A DNA stretch of 64,000 nucleotides, taken from Asparagopsis taxiformis. Its lineage: Eukaryota; Rhodophyta; Florideophyceae; Bonnemaisoniales; Bonnemaisoniaceae. The DNA lies in assembly GCA_030407315.1 (NCBI GenBank), contig JALQPE010001719.1, positions 62,001-126,000 on the forward strand, given 5' to 3'. This document shows positions 51,855 to 62,191 of the stretch, in pieces. Below the pieces are notes generated by a model. It made no database searches and was not told the DNA's origin. It saw nothing but the letters and a program-made list of their open reading frames with translations. Position numbers and translations under genes: made by a program. How positions within the stretch are numbered: position 1 is the stretch's first letter; every line of letters starts with the position of its first letter.

Positions 51855-53261
51855 TCATGCCATGGGTGCACTAATTCTAGGCTGCTCCAACCTAGTCAAC
51901 GCTGCAATCTCCCTCACTATGTCATATGTAGCATGAGGACGCCCAAGAACTTTTGCTCGCTCCGATAATTCAGCCAGTCTCGCAGGATCCGACACCCAGT
52001 CTGTGACAATATCTGCAATAGTACCTGGGTCTCTACTGAAAGCGCCAACACCAGCATCAGTCACAAAGTCCACATTCGGTGCCTCTTGACCCGGTAGAAA
52101 ACCGGATAAGACAATAGGCAGCCCTCTTATCAAGGCTTCGGCAATCGTCCCGGGACCCGCCTTGCTGACAATCAAGTCACTTGCCGCCATCCAGTCTGAC
52201 ATGTTGTTCACAAAGCCCTTGACCGTGACAGACACAGGCCAATCACGTTGGTCCAACTGTGAGCGAAGTCGTTCATTTTTGCCACACACGACAACGATTT
52301 GCGCATGAGGTGCATGAAAGGCGAGACGCTCCGCAAGGCGAACAGCGATACGACCTACACGACCCACGCCGTCGCCACCTCCCACCACCAACACAACGGG
52401 GCCGATATTCAACCCGAGCGAAGCGCGCACATGTGATTTTTCGCGCGAATCATGCCAAAACGCTGGGCGGACCGGCAACCCATACTGTCGAAGGCGGTCC
52501 TCTTTTACGCCGCAGCGAAGAGCAATCTTGCGTACAGAGTCAGAGGGTACAAAGGTTAAATCGGAGCCTCTGTGGAACCATGTGGGATGCGCACCACCCA
52601 AATCAGTGCAGACGGTTACAAAGGGCGGAGGGTGGCGTAGGGTGCGCAGCACTCGTAATGGAATAAATTGGGTGAGAGGGTGCACGGATATAATAAGGTC
52701 TGGCTGAAACTCATCGAGAGCCTTTCTAAAGTTTCGATTGCCCACCATATTTGAAAACTCCTCTGTGAGTCGGCGCGTGAGCGGGAACCGACCATAATTC
52801 CACGCAGCACGCCACAGGGGCGGGTTTTTGGCCAGAAACGAATAGCCCTCTGGGAATCGCACAAAGGGACGGCCAACGATCTCGGTCCAAAAGTCTACAA
52901 TGAGCGCGTCGACGCGGCCTGGATAGAGCTCGTCAAATGCAGCGGAGAGGGCCTGTGCCGATGCACGGTGGCCGCCGCCCGTGTCGCTGATGAGGAGCAT
53001 GATGCGTGTGCGCCGAGACGACGGCACGAGCGGGATGGCACTTGCCAGACTGGCTATTGTTCGCATCGGGGGCTCTGCGGGCGGCGGGAGAGAGGGCGGC
53101 GGTACATTGCGACGGGTCCGAGGTCTACGCAACGAGCGCCCCGGCAGACGCGGCAATTGTAGCCGGGAGCGACGGAGATTTTGGGTGATCCATGCGCGCG
53201 GTCGAAGAGTGGCTTGCGTTGTCGGGGGTGCGAGCGCTGCATGCACGAATGCCTGCACCAT
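51855..53261 (-). CDS. MGD1: Monogalactosyldiacylglycerol synthase (GT28), plastid
   Basis: A 468-residue galactolipid enzyme that transfers galactose from UDP-Gal to diacylglycerol in the plastid envelope, making MGDG for thylakoids. Residues 1-80 are Arg/Pro/Ala-rich and act as transit peptide. The catalytic region starts RIMLLISDTGGGHRASAQAL, with the Gly-rich acceptor loop. FPEGYSFLAKNPPLWRA, TDLGGAHPTWFHRGSD and QYGLPVRPAFW follow. The C-terminal UDP-binding half contains VVGGGDGVGRVG and SKAGPGTIAEALIRGLPIVL then PGQEAPN. All are typical of plant-type MGD. It diverges from the YCII-domain gene over about 320 bases. Confidence 0.94.
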   Translation of the reverse strand: MVQAFVHAALAPPTTQATLRPRAWITQNLRRSRLQLPRLPGRSLRRPRTRRNVPPPSLPPPAEPPMRTIASLASAIPLVPSSRRTRIMLLISDTGGGHRASAQALSAAFDELYPGRVDALIVDFWTEIVGRPFVRFPEGYSFLAKNPPLWRAAWNYGRFPLTRRLTEEFSNMVGNRNFRKALDEFQPDLIISVHPLTQFIPLRVLRTLRHPPPFVTVCTDLGGAHPTWFHRGSDLTFVPSDSVRKIALRCGVKEDRLRQYGLPVRPAFWHDSREKSHVRASLGLNIGPVVLVVGGGDGVGRVGRIAVRLAERLAFHAPHAQIVVVCGKNERLRSQLDQRDWPVSVTVKGFVNNMSDWMAASDLIVSKAGPGTIAEALIRGLPIVLSGFLPGQEAPNVDFVTDAGVGAFSRDPGTIADIVTDWVSDPARLAELSERAKVLGRPHATYDIVREIAALTRLEQPRISAPMA

Positions 53262-53582
53262 GTTGAGTTAGCTGTTGGAGCGGTTTCGGTGTGCTAGGTG
53301 GAGATAGTCGGTGATGAGAAGGCGCATTGGGGCGGAAGTAATGTCGCCCGCGTGGCGGACGCGAGAGCGCGTCCAAACTGGAAAGTACAGGTGAGAAAGG
53401 TCATGACTGCTCGTGATATGATTGGTGCAAATTAAGACGAAGGGTTGAGCGAAAAACATGTGGCATGGTTTTATTGGCTTTCATTCTGGAGATCGATCTG
53501 AGATCACATCATAATTTTAAATTGTGTTAGTGGCACACCCTTAGCGCCGATCCAATAGTTGAAGTTATCAGTCTCAGCACAG
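53262..53582. promoter_or_regulatory. Divergent spacer between MGD and YCII genes
   Basis: About 320 bases with no clear gene. TTTTAAATTGTG near 53514-53525 is AT-rich and lies about 60 bases before the YCII-gene ATG. Confidence 0.35.
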
Positions 53583-54218
53583 ATGACCATTGCTTTTGCG
53601 TCTTCATTCGCAATGTCCGCCAAGCCAGCTCCAGCGCTGCATGCCATTCGATGTTCAGACAAGCCAGGCAGCAATGCGGTTCGTGCGGCGACACGAGCGG
53701 CGCATCTGTCGTACATGACGGATGATAGCATACTATTTGGTGGACCGACGCGCAGCACGGACGACGGATCTACCTCCGGCTCTCTGCTAATTCGCAGTTC
53801 GCAATCGGCAGAGGAAACGGCTTCATTTTTGGCAGAGGATCCGTACGTAAAGGCGGGCTTGTTTGAAAGCGTCGAAACGCGTCGTTGGGTGCGCGGCATG
53901 ACCAGTGGTACACCGCTACCAAACGATTTATTCGCTGTTTGGTGCGTCGATCGCCCAGCGTCAAAGCAACTCCGCAGTGAGACGAGACCGCAGCATCTGG
54001 ACTGGTGGCGAAACGCTGGTAGAAAGGGCATGATTGGACCGTTTCCTGCCGACGATGGTGACGGCGCTGTTGGTAGCTTGATTGTGTGCGAAGGGGAAAG
54101 TGTGGAGGAGGTTCGCCAATGGGCTCGCACCGATCCCTATGCTGTCGTAGGGCTTTTTCAATATGTAGATGTACTCGCGGTGAAGAAAGTTATCGAAGAG
54201 GGTAAGATAGTTTTATAA
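53583..54218 (+). CDS. Tandem YCII-domain protein
   Basis: A 211-residue protein made of two YCII-related (dimeric alpha-beta barrel) domains. Domain 1 (about residues 18-115) begins HAIRCSDKPGSNAVR ... AHLSYMTDD and has the ILFGGPTRSTDDGSTSGSLL strand block, then AEDPYVKAGLFESVE. Domain 2 (about 120-211) repeats the pattern: FAVWCVDRPASKQLR ... QHLDWW, MIGPFPADDGDGAVGSLIV and ARTDPYAVVGLFQYVDV. Single YCII proteins normally dimerise, so the fusion would make a built-in pseudo-dimer. The function of the family is poorly known; proposed roles include small-molecule lyase or hydrolase. A short N-terminal segment (MTIAFASSFAMSAKPAPA) may be organelle-targeting. Confidence 0.8.
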   Translation: MTIAFASSFAMSAKPAPALHAIRCSDKPGSNAVRAATRAAHLSYMTDDSILFGGPTRSTDDGSTSGSLLIRSSQSAEETASFLAEDPYVKAGLFESVETRRWVRGMTSGTPLPNDLFAVWCVDRPASKQLRSETRPQHLDWWRNAGRKGMIGPFPADDGDGAVGSLIVCEGESVEEVRQWARTDPYAVVGLFQYVDVLAVKKVIEEGKIVL

Positions 54219-54362
54219 CATCGGATAGAAATTATGCGTGATTGTACGTCCTTGTCGTCATAGGTAGAAACACTTGGGTACAGAACACAGGTTTTCCACA
54301 CAAATTTTCCTCAAACAGCGATCTGAGGAGCTCACCACATACCATTCGTAATCTATTGCGCA

Positions 54363-55238
54363 ATGGCAGTTCTGTTCATCTTTTCTCACCCGAATTGTCT
54401 ACCATCGAAAGCACGCAACCGCATCTCAGCGCAGAATGTTTGCATTCGAACCACACCATCATCCAGCATCGCTCCCCAAACGCGCCGCAATTTCCTGAAA
54501 TTCATCCTCACCCTGCCATTCCTACCAACAGCGGCAATCAGCAGAGCAAGTTGTCTCGCACCAAACTCGCTGTCCAACATACTTCCCGCAGACTTCCCGG
54601 ACGCCTGGCCTTACACGACGGCAGATTTCTCCCGCTTCGACAACACTTCCGACTCCATTTTCTACTCATCACCACGTCTGGTCCGGCACATAGATTCCGG
54701 TGCGCAGGCCGCCCTGCGCGCCTACTATGCCACCTTCATCACGTCCGCCCGCGACGTACTCGACATATGCTCGTCGGTGGAATCGTATCTTCCGACAAGC
54801 TGGGGCGGAAGGCGACGAGTGGCCGGCCTCGGGATGAACGCGACAGAACTCGAAGCTAACCCCGCGTTGACGGAAAGCGTTGTGTATGACTTGAATGTGG
54901 ACGCACGTCTACCGTATGAGACAGCGTCATTCGACGTCGTTCTGTGCGCAATGAGCGTGGATTATCTGACGCGTCCGCGCCAAGTGCTGGCCGAGGCTGC
55001 ACGTGTACTGCGTCCGGGCGGAAGAATCGTGCTGAGCTTTAGTAATCGAGTTTTTGGGACAAAAGCGGTGGCGGTTTGGATGTCTGGCGGTGATGAGGAC
55101 CATATTTATGCGGCAGCTTCGTTTTTGCATTTTGCTGGCGGGTTTGAAAGGCTGAAAGTTGTCGATATTTCGCCGAGGAAGAATGGTGTTTGTACTGGTG
55201 ACCCATTGTATGTTGTAGAGGCAATTCGATCTTCTTGA
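54363..55238 (+). CDS. SAM-dependent methyltransferase with Tat-type lumenal signal
   Basis: A 291-residue precursor. Residues 1-40 resemble a plastid transit peptide. QTRRNFLKFILTLPFLPTAA (40-59) is a twin-arginine signal with the canonical R-R-x-F-L-K core and hydrophobic stretch, pointing to thylakoid-lumen delivery by the cpTat pathway. The mature part is a class I methyltransferase (type 11): a relaxed motif I region (ARDVLDICSSVESYLP), GLGMNATELEANP after strand 2, LPYETASFDVVLCAMSVDYL (motif II/post-motif) and AEAARVLRPGGRIVLSFSNR (motif III). Motif I lacks the usual G-x-G-x-G. The substrate is unknown; small-molecule or quinone targets are possible. It is on the same strand as the YCII gene, about 145 bases downstream. 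Confidence 0.8.
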   Translation: MAVLFIFSHPNCLPSKARNRISAQNVCIRTTPSSSIAPQTRRNFLKFILTLPFLPTAAISRASCLAPNSLSNILPADFPDAWPYTTADFSRFDNTSDSIFYSSPRLVRHIDSGAQAALRAYYATFITSARDVLDICSSVESYLPTSWGGRRRVAGLGMNATELEANPALTESVVYDLNVDARLPYETASFDVVLCAMSVDYLTRPRQVLAEAARVLRPGGRIVLSFSNRVFGTKAVAVWMSGGDEDHIYAAASFLHFAGGFERLKVVDISPRKNGVCTGDPLYVVEAIRSS

Positions 55239-56268
55239 TGGACAGTTTGGCTTCATGTAATGCCATGTTGTCCTAACGGTTCTCTCGGGTTATATACAAT
55301 TATTACTCGCAGCACTGCCAGAGAGAGAAAGATATAATTGAGATAGCTGTTCTACTAGGTATGAGCATTCAAGGGAGGGTTCGCACTAGAAGTTTGGATA
55401 AAAACTAAATGACAACGAGGATATCCTCCGGAGGAAATTTCCGCAATCCATATTTGCTATCATTATTGGAGTTTGTGTACTCCTTGTCGATGCGCAATAC
55501 GATGGCTAAAAGAGCCGTTCAGTTGACATGTCTGAGATGACCGAGAGGCTGCATAGCGGGATTATTTGTGTATGCTACATGGCGTTACGGAGAGACAGTA
55601 TCAGCATGTGCAATAGGCGGCAGCGAATACTATACACTAAGACTGAGACCGAAGGTCTGGTAGCTGGTTTTTTTTCCCGCGAACGCGGAATGGTAAAATA
55701 GAGTTGGCTACCGGTGGAATTTATATACAGAGAATTTAGACGGCAAGCCGGTGAATATATTGGTCAACCTTGTCGCACTACAACAGATTATTATCTAATA
55801 TCGCTTCAATTTGGGAAGAGAAGAACATTTTCGGACTAATATCTGGGCTTTATGTGGACACGTCGAAAAGACGAGATACGCGAAGCGTTTGTTTGAAACT
55901 GGGAGGCGAATTTTGGGTGTCACACATTATGAACGAAGGGAGGGAACTTAGAGTAGCGTGATCGTGTCAATAATACACATGCATCAAATTTCATCGTTGT
56001 AGTCTACCGATGGCAGACAGAGGAAAGTGTCTTGTGACAAGTTTGAAGGTGGAAAAGCCATTGGGAACTGCAATCATTTTATTAGCAGCTAACGTCTGCT
56101 TCCATATTACTTGCAGTTCATTTGTTTTGATTGGCAGTTTCCATCCACTCGAAATCAGGTTGAAAAACAGCGGCATTCCAAGGGACACGGCGTTATCAAT
56201 AACTGACGAGTTTTTTTCGCAGATATCTACGTGCGCGTGTCACCGCGTCACGTGCCTTCACCGCCTTG
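55239..56268. other. Long gene-poor region
   Basis: About 1 kb between the lumenal methyltransferase and the first sugar transporter gene. Composition is AT-richer than the flanks, with several short open frames on both strands (e.g. 55770-55961 and 56010-56285 plus) that show no recognisable motif. I see no repeat, tRNA or promoter that can be supported. Confidence 0.4.
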
Positions 56269-57904
56269 TCACTCTGCCTCCATGAAGAACAACCCAAATA
56301 TAGTCGTCAGAAGTCCCCAAGCAGCTCCGATCCTGAACACCACGCTTTCGCCGTACCTCTTGCTCACATACCCCGAATACCTGCGCCGAAGCACACAACT
56401 CTTGTTAGTTGCTGTCTTGTCCGCTCAAACACTACCTAAAATAGTATAGTACGTACATGGTATCGATAAGCTGCGAAAAGTAGGCAAACAAGTTCAGAGC
56501 GCCCACAAGTTGCCCCCGATTCGAATCATCCGACTTTTTTAGTATGCACCCCGCTGGAATCGCATTCTGAGCCACTCTCGGCAGTGCTACAACAACGACC
56601 AGAATTATTGCAATGTATTCATTTGAAGTTTGTCCAAAAACTGCAACCAGCACGGAACAAAGGGCACATGTCAAGCCAATCACTTGACCTGGTGTCATCC
56701 TTCTCAGTAATTGTGGATACACTGTTGAGAATGCCATCTGTGCGAATGCTCGTGCCCCTGCGGCTTTCCCAGATAGACGCACACCTCTTTCATATGCCAG
56801 TGCTGCATCTGAACCTGTAGGTGCACTTGGGTCTCCTGTGCGATACAACTCACTGCAGTTAGTTCATTCCGAATCGTACACAAACATATACGCCATCAAT
56901 TTTATGCTCTGCTTACCTTGCAGTACTGTGGAGCCAAACCAGGTGGACGTGTACGGCACAATACAAAACAGCATGAAGAATCCAAGACAATGCGTGATGC
57001 CAATGCTCCAAATCCAGGGTGGCAAGCTGCGTAAGTAGCTCCCCGCATGCATAGATTTTGCGCGCGAGATTCGAATAGCTGGATCATCAACGTTTAGCGG
57101 AGTTTCCTGTCCAACGGCTAGAAGCACAACTACTGTGCTCGCATAAAGCACAGCGGAAATGAAGAAGAAAAATCGAATCATGGAAACTGGCTGATCAAAA
57201 CTGTTCACGAGTAAACTGGCAGTGATATCACCACACGATATCATAAACACAGAGACGCTTTGCAGGTCATGTTGCTGATGCGTCAACACGAGGTCTCCCT
57301 GAAGAGCTTGCATGGACCAGTGTGTAATCCCCATGGAGAGGTCCATGATGGAGAAGGATACGACGGCGATAAAGATGCTCAACTGCGTTCTAGCGACCAA
57401 GATATCCTCGCCGGCCCCGTAGACTAGTGCTGCCATCTCGCAAGAGTGGGAGAAAATCGTCATACTGATGAGAGTGGACACGGTACCCAGTAGAATGAAC
57501 GGGCGGCGACGGCCCCATCGCGACGTACAGCGATCGGAGAGTGTGCCGATGATAGGTGCGCCTATCAGGCCGGAGAGGGGGCTCACGATCCAGATTCTAT
57601 GGCTCAGAACGGGATCTGTTTTAAGAGATTGGGAAAAATAGGGCGTTGCTAATGTCACCTGGAGCGACCACAACGTGCCGATGCCGAAATTGGCTATGCA
57701 GAGTAAGTACATTCGCATCCATGTGGCGTGCTCAGCCTGGGAGATGTTGGTGGTGGGAAGGGTGTCGGGAAAGGAATTTGATGTTGGTATAGCTTGGTAC
57801 GTGCTCAAGAAAGCTCTTGGCGGATTCATTGGGATCTTTCGGAACATTTTCAAAAAGTGGAGAGCAATCGAGGGAGAGTTTGATATATTGGAGATGCTGG
57901 ACAT
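56269..57904 (-). CDS. SUT/SLC45-type GPH sugar transporter, paralogue A (three exons)
   Basis: Exons 56917-57904, 56457-56835 and 56269-56380 give 492 residues with about 12 membrane segments. The sucrose-transporter/SLC45 (glycoside-pentoside-hexuronide family) signature is SDRCTSRWGRRRPFI in the TM2-3 loop, with its pseudo-repeat LAYERGVRLSGKA in the second half. Exon 1 encodes TM1 to about 8; exon 2 encodes ALAYERGVRLSGK to SQLIDTMY; exon 3 encodes the last helix (YSGYVSKRYGESVV). Introns are 81 nt (GTAAGC, branch ACTAACT) and 76 nt (GTACGT, branch ACTAACA). Proton-coupled uptake of a disaccharide or glycoside (floridoside is a speculative candidate) is likely. The start is uncertain: ATGs at 57994 and 57847 are alternatives. 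Confidence 0.88.
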
Positions 57905-58315
57905 TGGAATGTCATCGCGACGTTTAAATAACGAACGGTTTGGAATGTGCGTTGCGAAATGGAGTTGGAAGAGGTGGCGTTTCTCAAATTTCATGTTGTG
58001 CATGTGGACACACTCGTGACGTGACTTTGATATTGTGTTTGAAAGAAGTATGTAACGCTTCGCCTGTAACAATTGGGCTCACATCCAATGTGTGCTGCAC
58101 GCAAAGTATGCTAGTATTTGTTATTACACACAGAACGGTTCGCAGCAGCAACTATAATAACCAAACGAATCCATGTCGCAATTTGGGCTGCGATGGCTAT
58201 AATCTGCGACACAACATGGCATACAGTACCCATTTCGATGGCACATTCGCTGCCTCCATGGCATCCTGTAATGGCGCTGCCATCGTTGTCGCAATCCCCT
58301 CTTTTGGGGAGCCAG

Positions 58316-59915
58316 TCAGTCTGCGTTCATGAAGAAGAAGGCGTGTACCGAGGTAATCAATCCCCATGCGGCCCCAATCATCATAACAGTTGCTTCGCCA
58401 AACGCTTCGCTCACATACCCAGTATAGCTATCCTCGTGCAATACAAGCGGATAAAAACATGTTAGCTAATATTTGCGCAAATTTGTATCCAACATAGCAA
58501 TGCCGCATACGTACGTGGTGTCAATCAGCTGTGGAATTACGGCAAAGCAGTTGAGAGCTCCCAGAAATCGTCCACGGTTAGACTCATCCGAGTGCTCGAC
58601 GGTGAATCCAACTGGCAAGGTGAACTGTGCAACTTGTGGAAATGCCATCATAACGATTAGAAATTGAGCAACCGACTCTCGATTGGTATGACTCAGTGTC
58701 GCAACTAGTATGGAAAACAATGCAAAACAGAAGCTCAACAATTTGCCCGGTGTGATGAATCTCAACAAGTAGGGGTAGCTCGCCGAGAATAATATTTGTA
58801 CAAACGCTCGCACCAATCCAGCTCGTCCAGATAGTCGCACACCTCTTTCATACGCCAGTCCTTCCTTTGAATCTGCGGCGGCAGTGGGATCACCTGTTCA
58901 ACCGATTGAAAATTACGTCAGACGCCAAATTTTCGCGCTTCTGCCAACGACGTTGTATCGTCATATGATCAAACGTACCATGTAAAACAGACGAACCAAC
59001 CCAGTTGGAAGTATTCGGCATGGTGCAAAAGATCATGAAGAAGCCAAGCGCATACGTTGTGCCAACCTTCCACATCCACGGCGGCAATCCACGCAGATAG
59101 TCGAACAAATTCAACGACTGCGCGCGCGCCTGCTGAATATTCGGATCATCAGCCGTAACCGGTGTTTCCTTTCCGGCGAATAGCAGCACAGATACTGTGA
59201 AGAAATACGTCAATGCAACAATGAAAAAACAAACACGCACCATCTCTACCGGCTTCTCAAACGAATTGACCAGAAAATTCGCCCCCAGATCGCCCAACGA
59301 TCCCATCACAAGCGACGCGCTCTGCAGCTCGTGCTGCTGATTCGGCGGCACCAAGTCGCCCTGCAGAGCGCGCACCGGCCACATTGTGGTGTTGATCGCC
59401 AGATCCATCACGGAGAAGGCGAATATCGCAATCACAATACTGCTGTGCCTGCGAATTTCCGCGGCTTGTTCGGAAGTGCCATGGATCATTTCAGCGAGTT
59501 GTCGGGCATGGGAGAAGAGCAGCATGCCGATGATGGTTGATAGAATGCCAGCGAGTATGAAGGGTCTGCGACGGCCCCATTGTGAGGTGCAGCGATCGGA
59601 GAGGGTGCCGACGATGGGGGCGACAATTAGTCCGGAGAGGGGCCCGACTATCCAGACGGCATGGCTGAGAACGGTGGATGCCTGGAGGCCTTTGGAAAAG
59701 TAGGGGGTTGTGAGAGCGAATTCGAAAGACCAGGAGGCGCTTATGCCGAAATTGGCGATGCAGAGGAGGTAGATTCGGAGCCAGGAGGCTCGTTGGGGGA
59801 GGGTGGATTTGGGGACGGCGGATGGTTTGTCGATGGATAATTCGGAATGCGGTAGCGGTTGGTACTTGGTGGAGTGTGCTATTGTTGAGAGGTGTCTTGG
59901 ATTGGAGTCGTTCAT
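58316..59915 (-). CDS. SUT/SLC45-type GPH sugar transporter, paralogue B (three exons)
   Basis: Exons 58979-59915, 58515-58893 and 58316-58427 give 475 residues. It contains SDRCTSQWGRRRPFI and the second-half GLAYERGVRLSGRAG, and ends with YTGYVSEAFGEATV ... FFFMNAD. Introns are 85 nt (donor GTACGT, branch CTGAC) and 87 nt (donor GTACGT, branch GCTAACA). The N-terminal cytosolic part (MNDSNPRHLS ... YQPLPHSE) differs from the other paralogues, but from just before TM1 to the middle of the protein the DNA is nearly identical to paralogue D on the other strand. Predicted function is as for paralogue A. Confidence 0.9.
59082..59807 (-). repeat. Inverted repeat arm in paralogue B exon 1
   Basis: A 726-base segment that matches 62306-63031 in opposite orientation with only scattered, mostly synonymous differences and no indel. 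It covers TM1 to just after the central loop (ending at the codons for YLRGLP). Confidence 0.85.
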
Positions 59916-60202
59916 AATGGTGCGGGTGGGGTAATGTTATTGGTATGGATGGCTAGAGGCTAGCGCATGACGTGATGTACCGGGGTGCGGCTTCATTACG
60001 TGGCTGGAGAATTGGGGAGAGTGCAACATCTGAGAATTGTACAACGGATGGACATGACATGTGCCGATAACGTCACAAGCAGGGACAAACTGTCTCTATC
60101 TCGGAATTTCAAAATGTGGATTATCTTTGATTGTCAACTGGATGTTTCTATACAGTCGCTGATCTCGGCATCGTATAAACTTGTAAAAAGTATTTACAAC
60201 AG
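59916..60202. other. Spacer between paralogues B and C
   Basis: About 290 bases holding the promoter of paralogue B and the 3' flank of C. No gene or clear TATA box. Confidence 0.35.
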
Positions 60203-61785
60203 TTAATAATCGCCTTTCATCACAAAGAAGCCAAACAGAGCTGTCACAATGCCCCAAGCAGCGCCCAGCCTCAGCACAACACTTTCACCAAACGCTTTGC
60301 TAACATAACCTGTATATCTACAACAATTCTCCCACACCATCCAAGTTAGTCCCGTTGTTCACCATTCGCCGACGCAATCACTCCAAAATTGCAAACACGT
60401 ACAATGTATCGATTAGCTGCGGGAATGCCGCAAATATACTCAAAGCACCCACAAGCCGTCCGCGGTTAGATTCATCCGAGTACTGCAATGTACAACCAGC
60501 CGGGATTGTATTCTGTGTTACCCTCGGCAACGCGACAATCACAATCAGAAAAACAGCCAGCGATTCATTACTAGTCCCGCTCAGCACTGCAATACACAGC
60601 GAACTGATAGCGTACGAACATCCCATCAACTGCCCAGGAGTCATCCATTTCAATAAAACTGGATAAACAGCCGAGAAGACAATCTGCGCAAACGCTCGTA
60701 TCACAGCCGCCTTTCCCGAAAGCCGCACCCCTCTTTCATACGCCAATCGCTCCTTCGACCCCGCATCCGCGCTCGGGTCCCCTTCCATGCCAACAAAATT
60801 CACAGTCAGTTCAATGCGCAACGCGTGCGCAAGCATCTCCGCATCATTTTCTGCTGGACTTACCGCGTAGCACGGAGGAGCCGAACCAAGTCGACGTGTA
60901 CGGCACGACGCAAAACAGCATAAAGAAGCCCAATGAATGCGTAAATCCAATCCGGAACATCCACGACGGCAAAGCGCGCACATAATTTACAATACTCATC
61001 GACGCGTCATTGGCGTGCGATTCATACACATCGTCCACGCCACGAGGTGTCTCTTTGCCCACGACCAGAAGCACAGCGACGCTACTTGCGTACAAAAACG
61101 CGGCGGCCGAGATGCAAAACGCAATCATGGAAACCGGCGTTTCGAAATAATTCACCAATGCACTGGCGGCAATATCACCAACCGACATCATCACAAAGGT
61201 CGCACTCTGCAACTCATGCTGCTGCGGCGGCGCCACCAGATCTCCGTGGAGCGCCTGGATGCACCAGTACGCCGTGCCCATGGACAGGTCCATGACGGAG
61301 AAGGACACAACGGCGATGAGGACGCTGATGCTCCTCCCCGCGGAGGCATCGTGGGCGCGCGCGGAGAAAGCGGCGCCGAGTTGGAGGGAGTGGCAGAAAA
61401 TGAGCATGCTGCACACAGTCAGCACGGAGGCTACGAAAATAAACGGTCGACGACGACCCCATCGCGACGTGCAACGGTCCGAAAACGTGGCGATGGCAGG
61501 CGCGATGAGCACGCCGGAGATGGGACTGACCATCCAGATGCTGTGGCTGAGAACGGCGCTTGTGTGCAGAGACTCGGCAAAGTAGGGCGTGGCTAATGCC
61601 ACCTGCAGCGCCCATAGCACGCCGATGCCGAAATTGGCTATGCTGAGCAGGTATAGGCGCTGCCATGGTGCGCGTTGCGCGGGGGACGCGCTTGGAGGGC
61701 CGTCGGTCGTCGGTTCGGATTGTGGTACCCGCTCGTATTCATTCGGATCGGCTGTTGATGGGAGCTTTGTGGACGCTTTCAACAT
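60203..61785 (-). CDS. SUT/SLC45-type GPH sugar transporter, paralogue C (three exons)
   Basis: Exons 60864-61785, 60403-60781 and 60203-60317 give 471 residues. It starts MLKASTKLPSTADPNEYERV; TM1 begins LYLLSIANFGIGVLWALQV; the signature is SDRCTSRWGRRRPFI, and the second-half signature LAYERGVRLSGKA follows. The last exon reads YTGYVSKAFGESVV ... FFVMKGDY. Introns are 82 nt (GTAAGT, branch CTGACT) and 85 nt (GTACGT, branch ACTAACT). It is closer to A than to B/D in the middle (e.g. LSHSIWMVSPISG). It is divergently arranged with D across about 400 bases. Function is predicted as for A. Confidence 0.9.
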
Positions 61786-62191
61786 GTTGCTGGGTGATGG
61801 TGGCGGTGACGGACGAGCACTCCCGCATTTGCGTAAGTTTAGCCGTGTAGCACGACGCCACGTGTAGTTTGTATGTTGTGTGTGTTTCTCGAGACGCGCA
61901 CGTGTCGTGGCTGCGCGCTGGTTCAAGTAGCGACTTTGTGTCGACACTCTCAATTGCACGGGCCACCCGAAGGATGCCCGTGTGCAGCGCCAGGGATTGA
62001 CTGTGGACTCGTACAGAGGAACTACAGCGTGCGAAAATTGGTGTTGAATTTACACGTGCATACGATATGAGTTGAGACAACTATCAAGACTGTGCACTCT
62101 TGCGATGTTACGTATTATACAGTCGACTTTGATCCACCTGTGACACAGATAGATATACATGTAGCCGCATCGCGTCCTGCTTCAACCTGTA
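61786..62191. promoter_or_regulatory. Divergent promoter region between transporters C and D
   Basis: About 400 bases between two divergently transcribed paralogues. AGATATACATG at about 62151-62161 lies near 40 bases before the D start and is weakly TATA-like. The part next to C stays open in its frame upstream to 61959 without an ATG. Confidence 0.4.

Noticed and set aside
57675..58019. Plus-strand 114-residue frame opposite transporter A
   Set aside because: It is antisense to exon 1 and shows no independent features.
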